The position numbers and the translations under genes were made by a program. The notes below the pieces were generated by a model. That model saw only the letters and a program-made list of their open reading frames with translations, had not been told where the DNA came from and ran no database searches. Below are positions 9,070-17,456 of a DNA stretch of 64,000 nt, in pieces. The first letter of the stretch is position 1, and every line of letters starts with the position of its first letter. This DNA is from Acetobacter conturbans (GTDB taxonomy: Bacteria > Pseudomonadota > Alphaproteobacteria > Acetobacterales > Acetobacteraceae): NCBI RefSeq assembly GCF_011516755.1, contig NZ_WOSY01000010.1, positions 62,001 to 126,000 on the forward strand. The letters are read 5' to 3'.

Positions 9070-10185
9070 TTACTCAGAAAATCGCTCAGCCATTTCCGAC
9101 AGTGGCCAGCGTGGCCGGGGGCGCATGCGCCGGTCATCCGGCATCAGCAAGCCGCGCCGTGCCGCTTCCCGGCACACTTCAAGCGCCGCCCACCCCACCA
9201 TCACGGCGTTGTCGGTGCACAGTCGCAATGGCGGGGCAATGAACGGCACGCCGTGATCCGTCGCAATCCGCGTCAGGCAGGCCCGCAGCACCCCATTGGC
9301 CGCCACGCCGCCCGCCGCGACCAGGGCTGTGGGCGGTTCCATCATCGCGAAGGCATGGCGCACCCGGTCCTCGATCACATCCGCAACCGCCTGCTGAAAG
9401 CTGGCCGCCAGATCGGCAGCCAGAGCACGGGGCAGCGCCGTATTGCCATAAGGCTCAAGCTGCCGTGCCAGCGCGGTTTTCAGGCCAGAGAACGAAAAAT
9501 CGCACCCGACCCTTCCTTTTAGCGGACGGGGAAAAGCAAACGCCTTCGGATCGCCTTCCCGCGCCAGTGCTTCGAGCTGCGGGCCGCCCGGCCAGCCCAG
9601 CCCGAGCATCTTGGCGACCTTGTCGAACGCCTCACCCGCGGCATCGTCGATCGTGCCGCCCAGACGACGATATTGCCCGATCCCTTCGACAGCCAGACAC
9701 TGGCAGTGCCCACCGGAGACCAGAAGCAGCAGGAAAGGGAATACCAGCCCCTCTTTCGCAACGCCGGGCAGCCTTGCGGAAAGAGCATGGGCCTCAATGT
9801 GATTGACCGCGATGAAAGGTTTACCCAGTGCAATCGCCAGTCCCTTGCCGAAGTTCGCACCGACGATCAACCCCCCGATGAGACCGGGTCCGGTGCTTGC
9901 CGCAACGGCCCTCAGATCGCTGGGTATCAAGCCTGCTGCTTCCACGGTTTTCCGCGCCAGATCAGGCAAAAGTGCCAGGTGCGCGCGGGCTGCGATCTCC
10001 GGCACAACCCCTCCGAATGCGGCGTGCGCCTCCTGCGATATCACCTTCTCCGCGAGCACTGTCCCCTGCGGAGAGAGGATGGCACACGCCGTCTCATCGC
10101 ATGACGACTCAATGGCAAGCAGCGGCCCCGTGGGGTATAGAACCCCCTTTGAGGCAGCGTTTCTGTCGGTCCTGTCTGGCGTCAC
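9070..10185 (-). CDS. tsaD: tRNA N6-threonylcarbamoyladenosine transferase
   Basis: 371 residues, Kae1/TsaD family. LAIESSCDETACA starts the ASKHA nucleotide-binding fold, and the metal-binding HIEAH motif is present in AVNHIEAHALS. It transfers the threonylcarbamoyl group to A37 of ANN-decoding tRNAs together with TsaB, TsaC and TsaE, none of which are in this window. It is divergent from hemC with 41 bases between the starts. The tsaD/hemC pairing is common in alphaproteobacteria. Confidence 0.95.
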   Translation of the reverse strand: MTPDRTDRNAASKGVLYPTGPLLAIESSCDETACAILSPQGTVLAEKVISQEAHAAFGGVVPEIAARAHLALLPDLARKTVEAAGLIPSDLRAVAASTGPGLIGGLIVGANFGKGLAIALGKPFIAVNHIEAHALSARLPGVAKEGLVFPFLLLLVSGGHCQCLAVEGIGQYRRLGGTIDDAAGEAFDKVAKMLGLGWPGGPQLEALAREGDPKAFAFPRPLKGRVGCDFSFSGLKTALARQLEPYGNTALPRALAADLAASFQQAVADVIEDRVRHAFAMMEPPTALVAAGGVAANGVLRACLTRIATDHGVPFIAPPLRLCTDNAVMVGWAALEVCREAARRGLLMPDDRRMRPRPRWPLSEMAERFSE

Positions 10186-10226
10186 GTCACCTTTCCTTCA
10201 TCCGGTGCTGGTAATAAACACGCCCA

Positions 10227-11297
10227 ATGGTCCCCGCACAGCCATCACAAACCTCCCCCTCTCCCGCACTCCAGAAGGTCGCGGCCGAGGCAGCCGCGCG
10301 CCGGAAGACAGCGACGCCGCAACACCGGCGCCAGCTTCCGCTGCGCGTCGGCTCGCGTGGCTCGCCGCTCGCGCTGTGGCAGACCCGCGCCTTTCTCACA
10401 CGCCTGACGCGATTCTGTCCCGTGTTGCGGGACATGAACGCCTTTCAGGAGCACCTGATCAACACGACGGGTGATCAGGTGCAGAACCGCGCACTGGCCG
10501 AAATCGGCGGCAAAGGGCTCTTCGCCAAGGAAATCCACGAAGCGCTGGTGGACGGACGTATCGATTTCGCGGTCCACAGCCTGAAAGACCTTGAGACGAC
10601 CCTGCCGCCCGGCCTTGTGCTCGCCTGCACCATGCGCCGCGAGGACGCACGCGATGCGCTGATCCTCGGTCCGGGTCTGAAACCGAGCGGCGATCCGAAC
10701 AATCCCTATTCCGCGCTGCCTGAAGGTGCGCTGGTCGGCTGTGCGTCTGTCCGCAGACAGGCTCAGATGCTGCATGTGCGTCCCGACCTCCGATTCGGAC
10801 TGCTGCGTGGCAACGTGCAGACGCGACTCGACAAACTTGCCGCCCGCCAGTGCGACGCAACACTCCTCGCCCTTGCCGGTCTCCGCCGCCTCGGCATGGA
10901 AGACCGTGCGTCCGTGGTGCTGGAACCCGCGATCATGGTGCCATCGGCCGGACAGGGAATCGTCGGTGTCACCGTTCGTGAGAGCGATGTGGAACTGCGC
11001 GAACTGCTCTCGGCGATTGAGGATTACGAAGCCCGCGCCGTCTCGACGGCCGAACGCGCCCTTCTGGCTGAACTCGACGGCTCCTGCCGCACGCCGATCG
11101 GTGGCTATGCCCGCCTGCTGACGCCGGGTGCGGGCCCTCGAAGCGCGCTGCATCTCACGGGGCTGGTCGCCTCGGAGGACGGCACCTTCCTGCTCCGCCG
11201 GGAAATTGTCGGTCCCGCAGCCGATGCCGAACGCATGGGTCTCGAACTTGGACGCAATCTGCGGGCTGACAGTCCTGCGTCCATCTTCACCGATTGA
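10227..11297 (+). CDS. hemC: Hydroxymethylbilane synthase (porphobilinogen deaminase)
   Basis: 356 residues. The family core starts at LPLRVGSRGSPLALWQT, so about 35 residues at the N-terminus are an extra low-complexity extension, or a later start is used. FAVHSLKDLETTLPPG holds substrate-binding residues, and the Cys in ELDGSCRTPIGGYA carries the dipyrromethane cofactor. It joins four porphobilinogens into hydroxymethylbilane in heme synthesis. hemD follows after 10 bases. Confidence 0.94.
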   Translation: MVPAQPSQTSPSPALQKVAAEAAARRKTATPQHRRQLPLRVGSRGSPLALWQTRAFLTRLTRFCPVLRDMNAFQEHLINTTGDQVQNRALAEIGGKGLFAKEIHEALVDGRIDFAVHSLKDLETTLPPGLVLACTMRREDARDALILGPGLKPSGDPNNPYSALPEGALVGCASVRRQAQMLHVRPDLRFGLLRGNVQTRLDKLAARQCDATLLALAGLRRLGMEDRASVVLEPAIMVPSAGQGIVGVTVRESDVELRELLSAIEDYEARAVSTAERALLAELDGSCRTPIGGYARLLTPGAGPRSALHLTGLVASEDGTFLLRREIVGPAADAERMGLELGRNLRADSPASIFTD

Positions 11298-11307
11298 CCC
11301 TGAGGCC

Positions 11308-12048
11308 ATGAGCAGGGACACGCCCCCCCGTCGCGGCGGCGTCCTTGTCGTGCGCCCCGAACCCGCCCTGACGGAAACCCGTGAGACACTCGAACGACAA
11401 GGGTGGCTGACATGGGGGATGGAATCCCTCATCGTCTCCCCCCACACCCTACCACTCCAGACAGGCATCGCGGGCGTGCTGATCACCAGCAGTCAGGCTC
11501 TTCCGGCGCTGGCCGGATCGGTATCGCGCGACGTTCCCATTTACGCGGTGGGCGATGCGACTGCCGCACGTATCAGTGCCCTCGACTTTCCCTCCGTGAT
11601 CAGCGCCAGCGGCAACGCCGCGCAACTGGCGGACCTCATCAAAATGCAATGTTCGCCAGCGGGCGGTCCGCTGCTGCTGCTGTCGGGACAGAAACAGGGG
11701 CTGGATCTCGCCAGCAGCCTCCGTGTGTCCGGTTTCCAGATCCGTCGGCGCGTTGCCTACAGCACAATGCCCGCACACTCACTGCCGCCGGACACGCTGC
11801 GCGCTCTGCATGAAAAACTGATCGGTACCGTCATGGTTTTTTCCACGGCAAGTGCCCGAGCCTTCTGTTCAGCCTTCATCCAGTCAGGGGGTTCATTTCA
11901 GGGCCTGCGTGGCATCACTATTTCTGAAAATTCATCGAAAGAACTACGCAAAAATGGTTTCGGGCAGACCGCGACGGCAGCCACGCCGGACATGCGGGCG
12001 ATGATTGACCTGCTTGAGCATTATGGCAAATCACCTTCTCAGCCCTGA
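11308..12048 (+). CDS. hemD: Uroporphyrinogen-III synthase
   Basis: 246 residues from the ATG at 11308; the frame extends upstream into hemC but that part is not homologous. GVLVVRPEPALTETRETL and VLITSSQALPALAG match the two-domain HemD fold, as does the late VMVFSTASARAF segment. The enzyme cyclises hydroxymethylbilane with inversion of ring D. HemD is poorly conserved, so the call leans partly on the position directly behind hemC. Confidence 0.87.
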   Translation: MSRDTPPRRGGVLVVRPEPALTETRETLERQGWLTWGMESLIVSPHTLPLQTGIAGVLITSSQALPALAGSVSRDVPIYAVGDATAARISALDFPSVISASGNAAQLADLIKMQCSPAGGPLLLLSGQKQGLDLASSLRVSGFQIRRRVAYSTMPAHSLPPDTLRALHEKLIGTVMVFSTASARAFCSAFIQSGGSFQGLRGITISENSSKELRKNGFGQTATAATPDMRAMIDLLEHYGKSPSQP

Positions 12049-12141
12049 ATATTTTCTGACTGACTTTGGGCTTCCATCCATATCGGACACATGCTGACCC
12101 TGCTTATGTCCTCCGCACGCCGCACGTTTCAGGAGCAGTCA

Positions 12142-13401
12142 ATGACCACCCCATCACCCGCCGATGCACGCGATACGGAACTCGCCGCGCAATATGAGGC
12201 GTATCCTTATCCCGAACGTGATCCACGCGACGAGAGCAAACGTCTGCTGATCGGTAGCCCCAGCCATTTGCGGGAAATAGATTACTGGGTGTTCGGCGCG
12301 CGCCGTCCGCGTAACCAGCCCTTACGGGCTCTGGTCGCGGGCTGCGGCACTGGGGACGGCGCCATCATGCTGGCCACACAGATGGCGCGGGTAAACCGTC
12401 CGGGGGAAGTTGTCTGCCTCGACCGCTCGTCGCAGGCTCTCTCGATTGCGAAAGCGCGCGCCGAAGCAAGAGACCTGCCCAATATACGTTTCGTTCAGGG
12501 CTCCTTGATCGACCTTGAAACCCTGAATCTGGAGTTATTCGATTACATCGACTGTTGTGGCGTTCTTCATCACCTTCCAGATCCCGCCGCCACCCTGAAA
12601 GGGCTCGAACAGCTTCTCACACCGGGCGGGGGCATGGGGCTGATGGTCTATGCACCCTATGGGCGGACAGGCGTCTACATGATGCAGGAAGCTCTTGAAC
12701 ATCTGACGCCTTTTTCCGAACCACCGACCTCTCGTCTGGATATCGCCAAACGTGTGATGCGGCATCTCCCTGCAACAGCATGGCTTCATCAGAACGGAAA
12801 TTTCGGGGATCATCTGAACGGCGGGAACGCCGGTCTCTATGACCTCATCCTGAATCCACGGGACCGCGCCTATACCATCGCGGATTTTCTCGATCTTCTG
12901 GAAAGCACGGGTCTGGAATCATCTTGCCTGATGGAACCGGCCCGTTACGATCCGGCACTGTTCCTCCCGGACCCAAAACTGCGCCAGCGTGTCGAACACA
13001 TGAACTGGCGCGACAAAGCCATTGTCGCCGAAGCTCTCACGGGCAACATGGCGACGCATGTGGCCTATGTGGTCCGCAAAGACGAGCGCATTGTGCCACC
13101 GAACGCCGACGATACCGCCGCCATTCCCATCATGAGGGAAATTCCGGGGATTGAACTCGCGAAACAGATTCTGCCTAACTGTACACTGCCTTTTTCATTC
13201 GGCACTCTTGTCGTGCCGGTTCCGCTCCCCACTGCCGCACGCAGCATTCTGCCTCTGATCGACGGCGAACGCACTGTGGGAGATCTTGCCGCCTCCATGG
13301 CTGAACGTGGCATGTCGGAAAACAAATTCTTCACGGTATGGAAAGAGCTTTTCTCGACGCTGGAAAGCCTGAACCGTGTCCTGCTACGGTCCGCGATATA
13401 A
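12142..13401 (+). CDS. Class I SAM-dependent methyltransferase with extra C-terminal domain
   Basis: 419 residues from the ATG at 12142 (AGGAG six bases upstream). The opening has the AQYEAYPYPERDP motif seen in a group of alphaproteobacterial methyltransferases. The SAM-binding motif VAGCGTGDGAI lies near residue 80 and FDYIDCCGVLHHLPDP gives the post-II region. The last 70 residues (LPLIDGERTVGDLAAS...) look like a small winged-helix or PqqD-like fold. The substrate is unknown: protein, tRNA and small-molecule targets are all possible. It follows hemD by 93 bases and ends 63 bases from the convergent gluconokinase gene. Confidence 0.8.
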   Translation: MTTPSPADARDTELAAQYEAYPYPERDPRDESKRLLIGSPSHLREIDYWVFGARRPRNQPLRALVAGCGTGDGAIMLATQMARVNRPGEVVCLDRSSQALSIAKARAEARDLPNIRFVQGSLIDLETLNLELFDYIDCCGVLHHLPDPAATLKGLEQLLTPGGGMGLMVYAPYGRTGVYMMQEALEHLTPFSEPPTSRLDIAKRVMRHLPATAWLHQNGNFGDHLNGGNAGLYDLILNPRDRAYTIADFLDLLESTGLESSCLMEPARYDPALFLPDPKLRQRVEHMNWRDKAIVAEALTGNMATHVAYVVRKDERIVPPNADDTAAIPIMREIPGIELAKQILPNCTLPFSFGTLVVPVPLPTAARSILPLIDGERTVGDLAASMAERGMSENKFFTVWKELFSTLESLNRVLLRSAI

Positions 13402-13464
13402 ACGGGTTATAGGAACGATCCTGCCCGGATGAGGAACATTTCCTTCCAGCGCATGAAACCAGCT

Positions 13465-14004
13465 TCAGTTTTCCTGATCCATCCGTAGCAGTTCAAGCGC
13501 TTTCGCAATGATTTCCGCTGGCGATTCAGATGCTTCCAGCAGCAACACATGCTCTGCGGACTGCGGCTCTTCCAGCGTATCAAGCTGGCTGTCCAGCAGG
13601 GAAGGCGGCATGAAATGCTGCCTCCGCCCTTGCAGCCGACGCGCCAGTTCCTCGCGAGGAACCTTGAGGAACAGGAACGTCACAGCCAGACCATCCTGCC
13701 TCAGAATGTCGCGATAACGCGCCTTGAGTGCCGAGCAGGCGAGAATACCGCCACTCCCTTCGCGCGCGCGGTCGGCCATCCAGTGGCGGCACTTTTCAAG
13801 CCATGGAAAACGATCTTTATCCGTGAGCGGCGTGCCGCCAGCCATCTTCTCGATATTCTCAGGAGGATGAAGCGCGTCACCTTCCTGAAACGGCCAGCCG
13901 AGCTGGTGGTGCAGCCCTTCGGCAACCAGCGACTTGCCGCTGGCCGACACCCCCATCACCACGAGGAGACGTGGCCTGATATCTGCCGCACTGGAGTGCT
14001 CCAT
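13465..14004 (-). CDS. gntK: Gluconokinase
   Basis: 179 residues from the ATG at 14004 (GGGAG site upstream). The P-loop is VMGVSASGKSLVAE, followed by FQEGDALHPPENIEKMAGG and the conserved LTDKDRFPWL. It phosphorylates gluconate to 6-phosphogluconate. Acetic acid bacteria make gluconate from glucose in the periplasm, so this kinase feeds the pathway encoded just upstream. It is the last gene of the co-directional pentose-phosphate group, 86 bases after rpiA. Confidence 0.92.
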   Translation of the reverse strand: MEHSSAADIRPRLLVVMGVSASGKSLVAEGLHHQLGWPFQEGDALHPPENIEKMAGGTPLTDKDRFPWLEKCRHWMADRAREGSGGILACSALKARYRDILRQDGLAVTFLFLKVPREELARRLQGRRQHFMPPSLLDSQLDTLEEPQSAEHVLLLEASESPAEIIAKALELLRMDQEN

Positions 14005-14090
14005 GATCCGGCTTCTCCCGTGTCGCCTGCGCAGAAAGGGATGGGTAATCCTCCTCCGCACTGGTGATAAGATCTTTTCAGCCCACGCCC

Positions 14091-14780
14091 CTACCCTACG
14101 GCCAGACGGGAAAGACCTTCACTGCCCGCAACGACGGCTTCGGTCGCCATCCCGACGAACAGACCGCTTTCCACCACACCGACCACGGAACGAATGTCCT
14201 GCTCAAGCTGTGCTGCATCGACAATCTCATGGAATTTACAGTCGAGAATCAGATTGCCACCATCGCTGACAAAGAATGCACCGTCACGATTACGACGCGG
14301 TGACGCCTGCGCTCCGAATTTTTCGAGATGACGCACCGTCGCTTCCCACCCGAAAGGCGTGACCTCGACCGGAAGCAACGTCTTCATGCCAAGATGATCG
14401 ACAAGTTTGCTGTCATCCGCGATGATGACCAGCCGCGAGGATGCCGCGGCCACGATCTTCTCCCGCAGAAGCGCGCCGCCAAGTCCCTTGATCAGATTGA
14501 GCGTGCCCCGCTGGATTTCGTCGGCACCGTCAATGGTCAGATCGACCGTTGCATGATCGGCGAACGTCGTCAGAGGAATACCAAGCCCCTGCGCCTGCTG
14601 CTCGGTCGCCACGGATGTCGGAATCGCCACGAAGCGCAGCCCCTCATCCTTGTGACGACGCCCCAGAGCGTCCACCACGAAGGCTGCCGTGCTGCCCGTG
14701 CCAAGACCGACCACCATGCCGTCCCTGACCATCTCAGCCGCGAACTCCGCTGCCTGACGCTTATATTCGCTCGCGCTCAT
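14091..14780 (-). CDS. rpiA: Ribose-5-phosphate isomerase A
   Basis: 229 residues from the ATG at 14780, which has a GAAGGGA site. GLGTGSTAAFVVDALG is the phosphate-binding motif, and DLTIDGADEI with KGLGGALLREK carries the catalytic Asp/Lys residues. It interconverts ribose 5-phosphate and ribulose 5-phosphate. The start lies 4 bases after the pgl stop, which indicates coupled translation. Confidence 0.95.
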   Translation of the reverse strand: MSASEYKRQAAEFAAEMVRDGMVVGLGTGSTAAFVVDALGRRHKDEGLRFVAIPTSVATEQQAQGLGIPLTTFADHATVDLTIDGADEIQRGTLNLIKGLGGALLREKIVAAASSRLVIIADDSKLVDHLGMKTLLPVEVTPFGWEATVRHLEKFGAQASPRRNRDGAFFVSDGGNLILDCKFHEIVDAAQLEQDIRSVVGVVESGLFVGMATEAVVAGSEGLSRLAVG

Positions 14781-14784
14781 CTCA

Positions 14785-15537
14785 CTATCCCTTCCCGGTG
14801 GCCTGCCCTGCGGCCTCCCTGTCAACAATCCACACGACCTCGCCTTCCGAACGGATATGGCTCGCCGGTTCCACCGGATCGCCTACCCTAACCCGTTCGA
14901 GAACCGCCGCTTTAGCTGCCCCTGTCACCAGAAACAGCACATGGCGGCTAGAGGCGATCGCCGGATACGTCAGCGTCAGTCGCGTGTGGGGCGCGTCATC
15001 CGGCACACAGGACGCGACCCAGTGCGTCTTTTCCTCCAGAACGGGCTGTCTTGGGAAGAGAGACGCCGTATGCCCGTTCTCACCCAGACCCAGCAGGACG
15101 ACATCGAACAGGGGACGACCTGCTTCCAGCCTGTCAGCGCCATAGGCCCGTTTCAGTTCCACCTCATAGGTCCGGGCGGCTTCGTCCGCGTCCCCCTGAT
15201 CCGGCATCGGATGAATATTGTCCCGTGGAACCGGCACATGCGCAAACAGGAGGGACTGCGCCATACCCCGGTTGCTGTCGGGAGAGTCGGCCGGAACGAA
15301 ACGGTCATCGCCATAGAAAAACTGGGCGCGACCCCACGGAAAACGGTCGGCGTAATCCGGCTGCGCCATCAGCGCGTACAGTTTTCTGGGCGTCGAACCA
15401 CCTGAAAGGGCAATCCGGAAAACACCCTTCGACTGGCAGGCCTTTTCGAGCAGGAAGCTGGCCACACGCCGGGCGACAGCGTCCGAACTATCGAGCACGA
15501 CCACGGCGGCCGATGTCACATCATGACCGCCCTGCAT
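14785..15537 (-). CDS. pgl: 6-phosphogluconolactonase
   Basis: 250 residues from the ATG at 15537, one base after the HAD stop. FRIALSGGSTPRKLYALM and GLGENGHTASLFP are family signatures of the NagB-like fold. It hydrolyses 6-phosphogluconolactone in the oxidative pentose-phosphate branch. A GTG seven codons in (VTSAAVVV) has a better-spaced AGGGCGG site and is an alternative start. Confidence 0.93.
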   Translation of the reverse strand: MQGGHDVTSAAVVVLDSSDAVARRVASFLLEKACQSKGVFRIALSGGSTPRKLYALMAQPDYADRFPWGRAQFFYGDDRFVPADSPDSNRGMAQSLLFAHVPVPRDNIHPMPDQGDADEAARTYEVELKRAYGADRLEAGRPLFDVVLLGLGENGHTASLFPRQPVLEEKTHWVASCVPDDAPHTRLTLTYPAIASSRHVLFLVTGAAKAAVLERVRVGDPVEPASHIRSEGEVVWIVDREAAGQATGKG

Positions 15538-15538
15538 G

Positions 15539-16405
15539 TCACCCGGCCTTCGGTGAAACGCGCGGCATGACCCATGTCTCAATGGCCTTCGCCCAGCCCT
15601 CGTTCTCGTTCGTGTCCGTCACGAAATGCGCGTGTGATGCCACTTCACCCGAGGCGTTGCCCATCGCGATGGAAAGCCCGGCGATGTCGAGCATCGGCAC
15701 GTCGTTGGGCATGTCACCGAGACAGGCGATCTCATGAGGAGCGACACCCAGAAGACGCCCCAGTTCCCGAAGCGCATACCCCTTGTTCGCATCCTTTGGC
15801 GTCACATCGAGATAATACTGCGCCGAACGGGCGACACTGGCGCGCCCTTCCAGCATCTGGCTGATTTCACCTTCCATGCGCTCCAGCAGATCATAATCCG
15901 CGCTGGACCCGGTGATCTTGCCGACCTGCCCTTCCCACGGACCGAAATCCTTAGCCACGGTCGGGGCAATACCCAGCGTTTTATGCTCATAGGGAACATA
16001 GCCGGAGGTCGCGTCCTTCACGATCCAGTCCGTGCCACAGAACAGCCAGGCATCGACCTCGTGCACATCCAGCATGTCGAGCGTGGCTCTGACCGCATCA
16101 GGCGGCAGCACGAGAGAGGACAACACCTTTCCCTGCGCGTCCCGCACGAGCGCACCGTTCATGGCCGCATAGGGCGTCGTCAGATGCAGGGCCTCATGAT
16201 ACCGTTCGACGCCGACTACCGCGCGACTGCTGACCAGACACACGGCCACACCTGCCGCATTCAACTTTTCGATGGTGTCCACGCTGCGCCGCGTGACCTG
16301 CTTCTCCGGTGTCAGCAGCGTCCCGTCCATGTCGGTGACGACAAGACGCACACTCTCCGTCGGAGCCAGCTTTGCGTCATGCCTTGCAATGTCATCAACT
16401 TTCAC
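15539..16405 (-). CDS. HAD-superfamily phosphatase, Cof type
   Basis: 288 residues. Motif I is VVTDMDGTLL, motif II VCLVSSRAV, and motif IV CLGDMPNDVPMLDIAG. The alpha/beta cap between motifs II and III places it in subfamily IIB (Cof/YbiV-like), which dephosphorylates sugar phosphates and related compounds. It sits inside the pentose-phosphate group between gnd and pgl, so a sugar-phosphate substrate is a reasonable inference. The same gene occurs at this position in Gluconobacter as far as I recall. Confidence 0.87.
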   Translation of the reverse strand: MKVDDIARHDAKLAPTESVRLVVTDMDGTLLTPEKQVTRRSVDTIEKLNAAGVAVCLVSSRAVVGVERYHEALHLTTPYAAMNGALVRDAQGKVLSSLVLPPDAVRATLDMLDVHEVDAWLFCGTDWIVKDATSGYVPYEHKTLGIAPTVAKDFGPWEGQVGKITGSSADYDLLERMEGEISQMLEGRASVARSAQYYLDVTPKDANKGYALRELGRLLGVAPHEIACLGDMPNDVPMLDIAGLSIAMGNASGEVASHAHFVTDTNENEGWAKAIETWVMPRVSPKAG

Positions 16406-16437
16406 AGCAACACTCCCGGAAGAACGGATGGTTCTTG

Positions 16438-17433
16438 TTATTTCTGTTCAACGTGGCCGCCAAAGCCGAACCGCATGGCCGACAGCACTTTCTCGCCATA
16501 GGTATTGCCGCTACGGGACCGGAACCGGGTGAACAGTGCCGCCGTCATCACAGGCACCGGAACTGCTTCCTCCATCGCCGCCTCGATGGTCCAGCGTCCT
16601 TCACCGGAATCCTGAACCTCGCCGCTGAATTCGGACAATTCACCGTTTTTCGCCATGGCTTCGGCGGTCAGGTCCAGCAGCCATGACGACACCACGCTGC
16701 CGCGACGCCAGACTTCAGCAATGTCCGCCATGTTCAGCGTGAAGCGCTCATCTTCTGGCAGAAGCGGCGAATCCTTGCTCTTCATGACGTCAAATCCTTC
16801 CGCGAAGGCCTGCATCATGCCGTATTCGATGCCGTTATGGACCATCTTCACGAAATGGCCCGAACCCGCCGGACCACAATGGAGATAACCCTGCTCGGCG
16901 CGGGCATCGAGCCCTTCCCGGTCGCGATCCGGGGTTGGCGGAATGTCGCCGTTGCCCGGCGCCAGCGCGCTGAGGATGGGATCGAGATGCCCCGCTGCCT
17001 CTTTCGAGCCACCAAACATCATGCAGTAGCCACGTTCCAGCCCCCACACGCCGCCGGACGTGCCGACATCGACGTAATCGACGCCCCGATCCTTCAACTG
17101 AGCCGCACGCCGCAGATCGTCCTTATAATAGGTGTTGCCCCCGTCAATGAGGATATCGCCCTTACCGAGCATTCCTCCTACCGACTGGACGGCAGCCTCG
17201 GTGATCTCTCCTGCCGGCAGCATCAGCCACACGACTTTGATCTCACCAGACAGTTTCGACACCAGATCGGCTTCGGACTCAGCCCCGTTGGCACGACCAC
17301 CCTCGGCACGCTCCACGGTTTTCTTAACAGCTGCCGGGTCACGGTCATAAACCACGACCTCATGCCCGTGACGTGTGAGGCGAACGGCAATGTTGCCGCC
17401 CATACGGCCAAGACCAACGAGTCCGATCTGCAT
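16438..17433 (-). CDS. gnd: 6-phosphogluconate dehydrogenase, decarboxylating, short form
   Basis: 331 residues, the short YqeC-type form rather than the 470-residue enzyme. [17 protein letters not shown] is the dinucleotide fold; an acidic residue follows strand two (VVYDRDP), which fits preference for NAD over [20 protein letters not shown] and [20 protein letters not shown] carry substrate and catalytic residues. It turns 6-phosphogluconate into ribulose 5-phosphate. The start is 23 bases after tal-pgi. Confidence 0.93.
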   Translation of the reverse strand: MQIGLVGLGRMGGNIAVRLTRHGHEVVVYDRDPAAVKKTVERAEGGRANGAESEADLVSKLSGEIKVVWLMLPAGEITEAAVQSVGGMLGKGDILIDGGNTYYKDDLRRAAQLKDRGVDYVDVGTSGGVWGLERGYCMMFGGSKEAAGHLDPILSALAPGNGDIPPTPDRDREGLDARAEQGYLHCGPAGSGHFVKMVHNGIEYGMMQAFAEGFDVMKSKDSPLLPEDERFTLNMADIAEVWRRGSVVSSWLLDLTAEAMAKNGELSEFSGEVQDSGEGRWTIEAAMEEAVPVPVMTAALFTRFRSRSGNTYGEKVLSAMRFGFGGHVEQK

Positions 17434-17456
17434 GTCTTTTCTTCTTCCCTGTCCGC

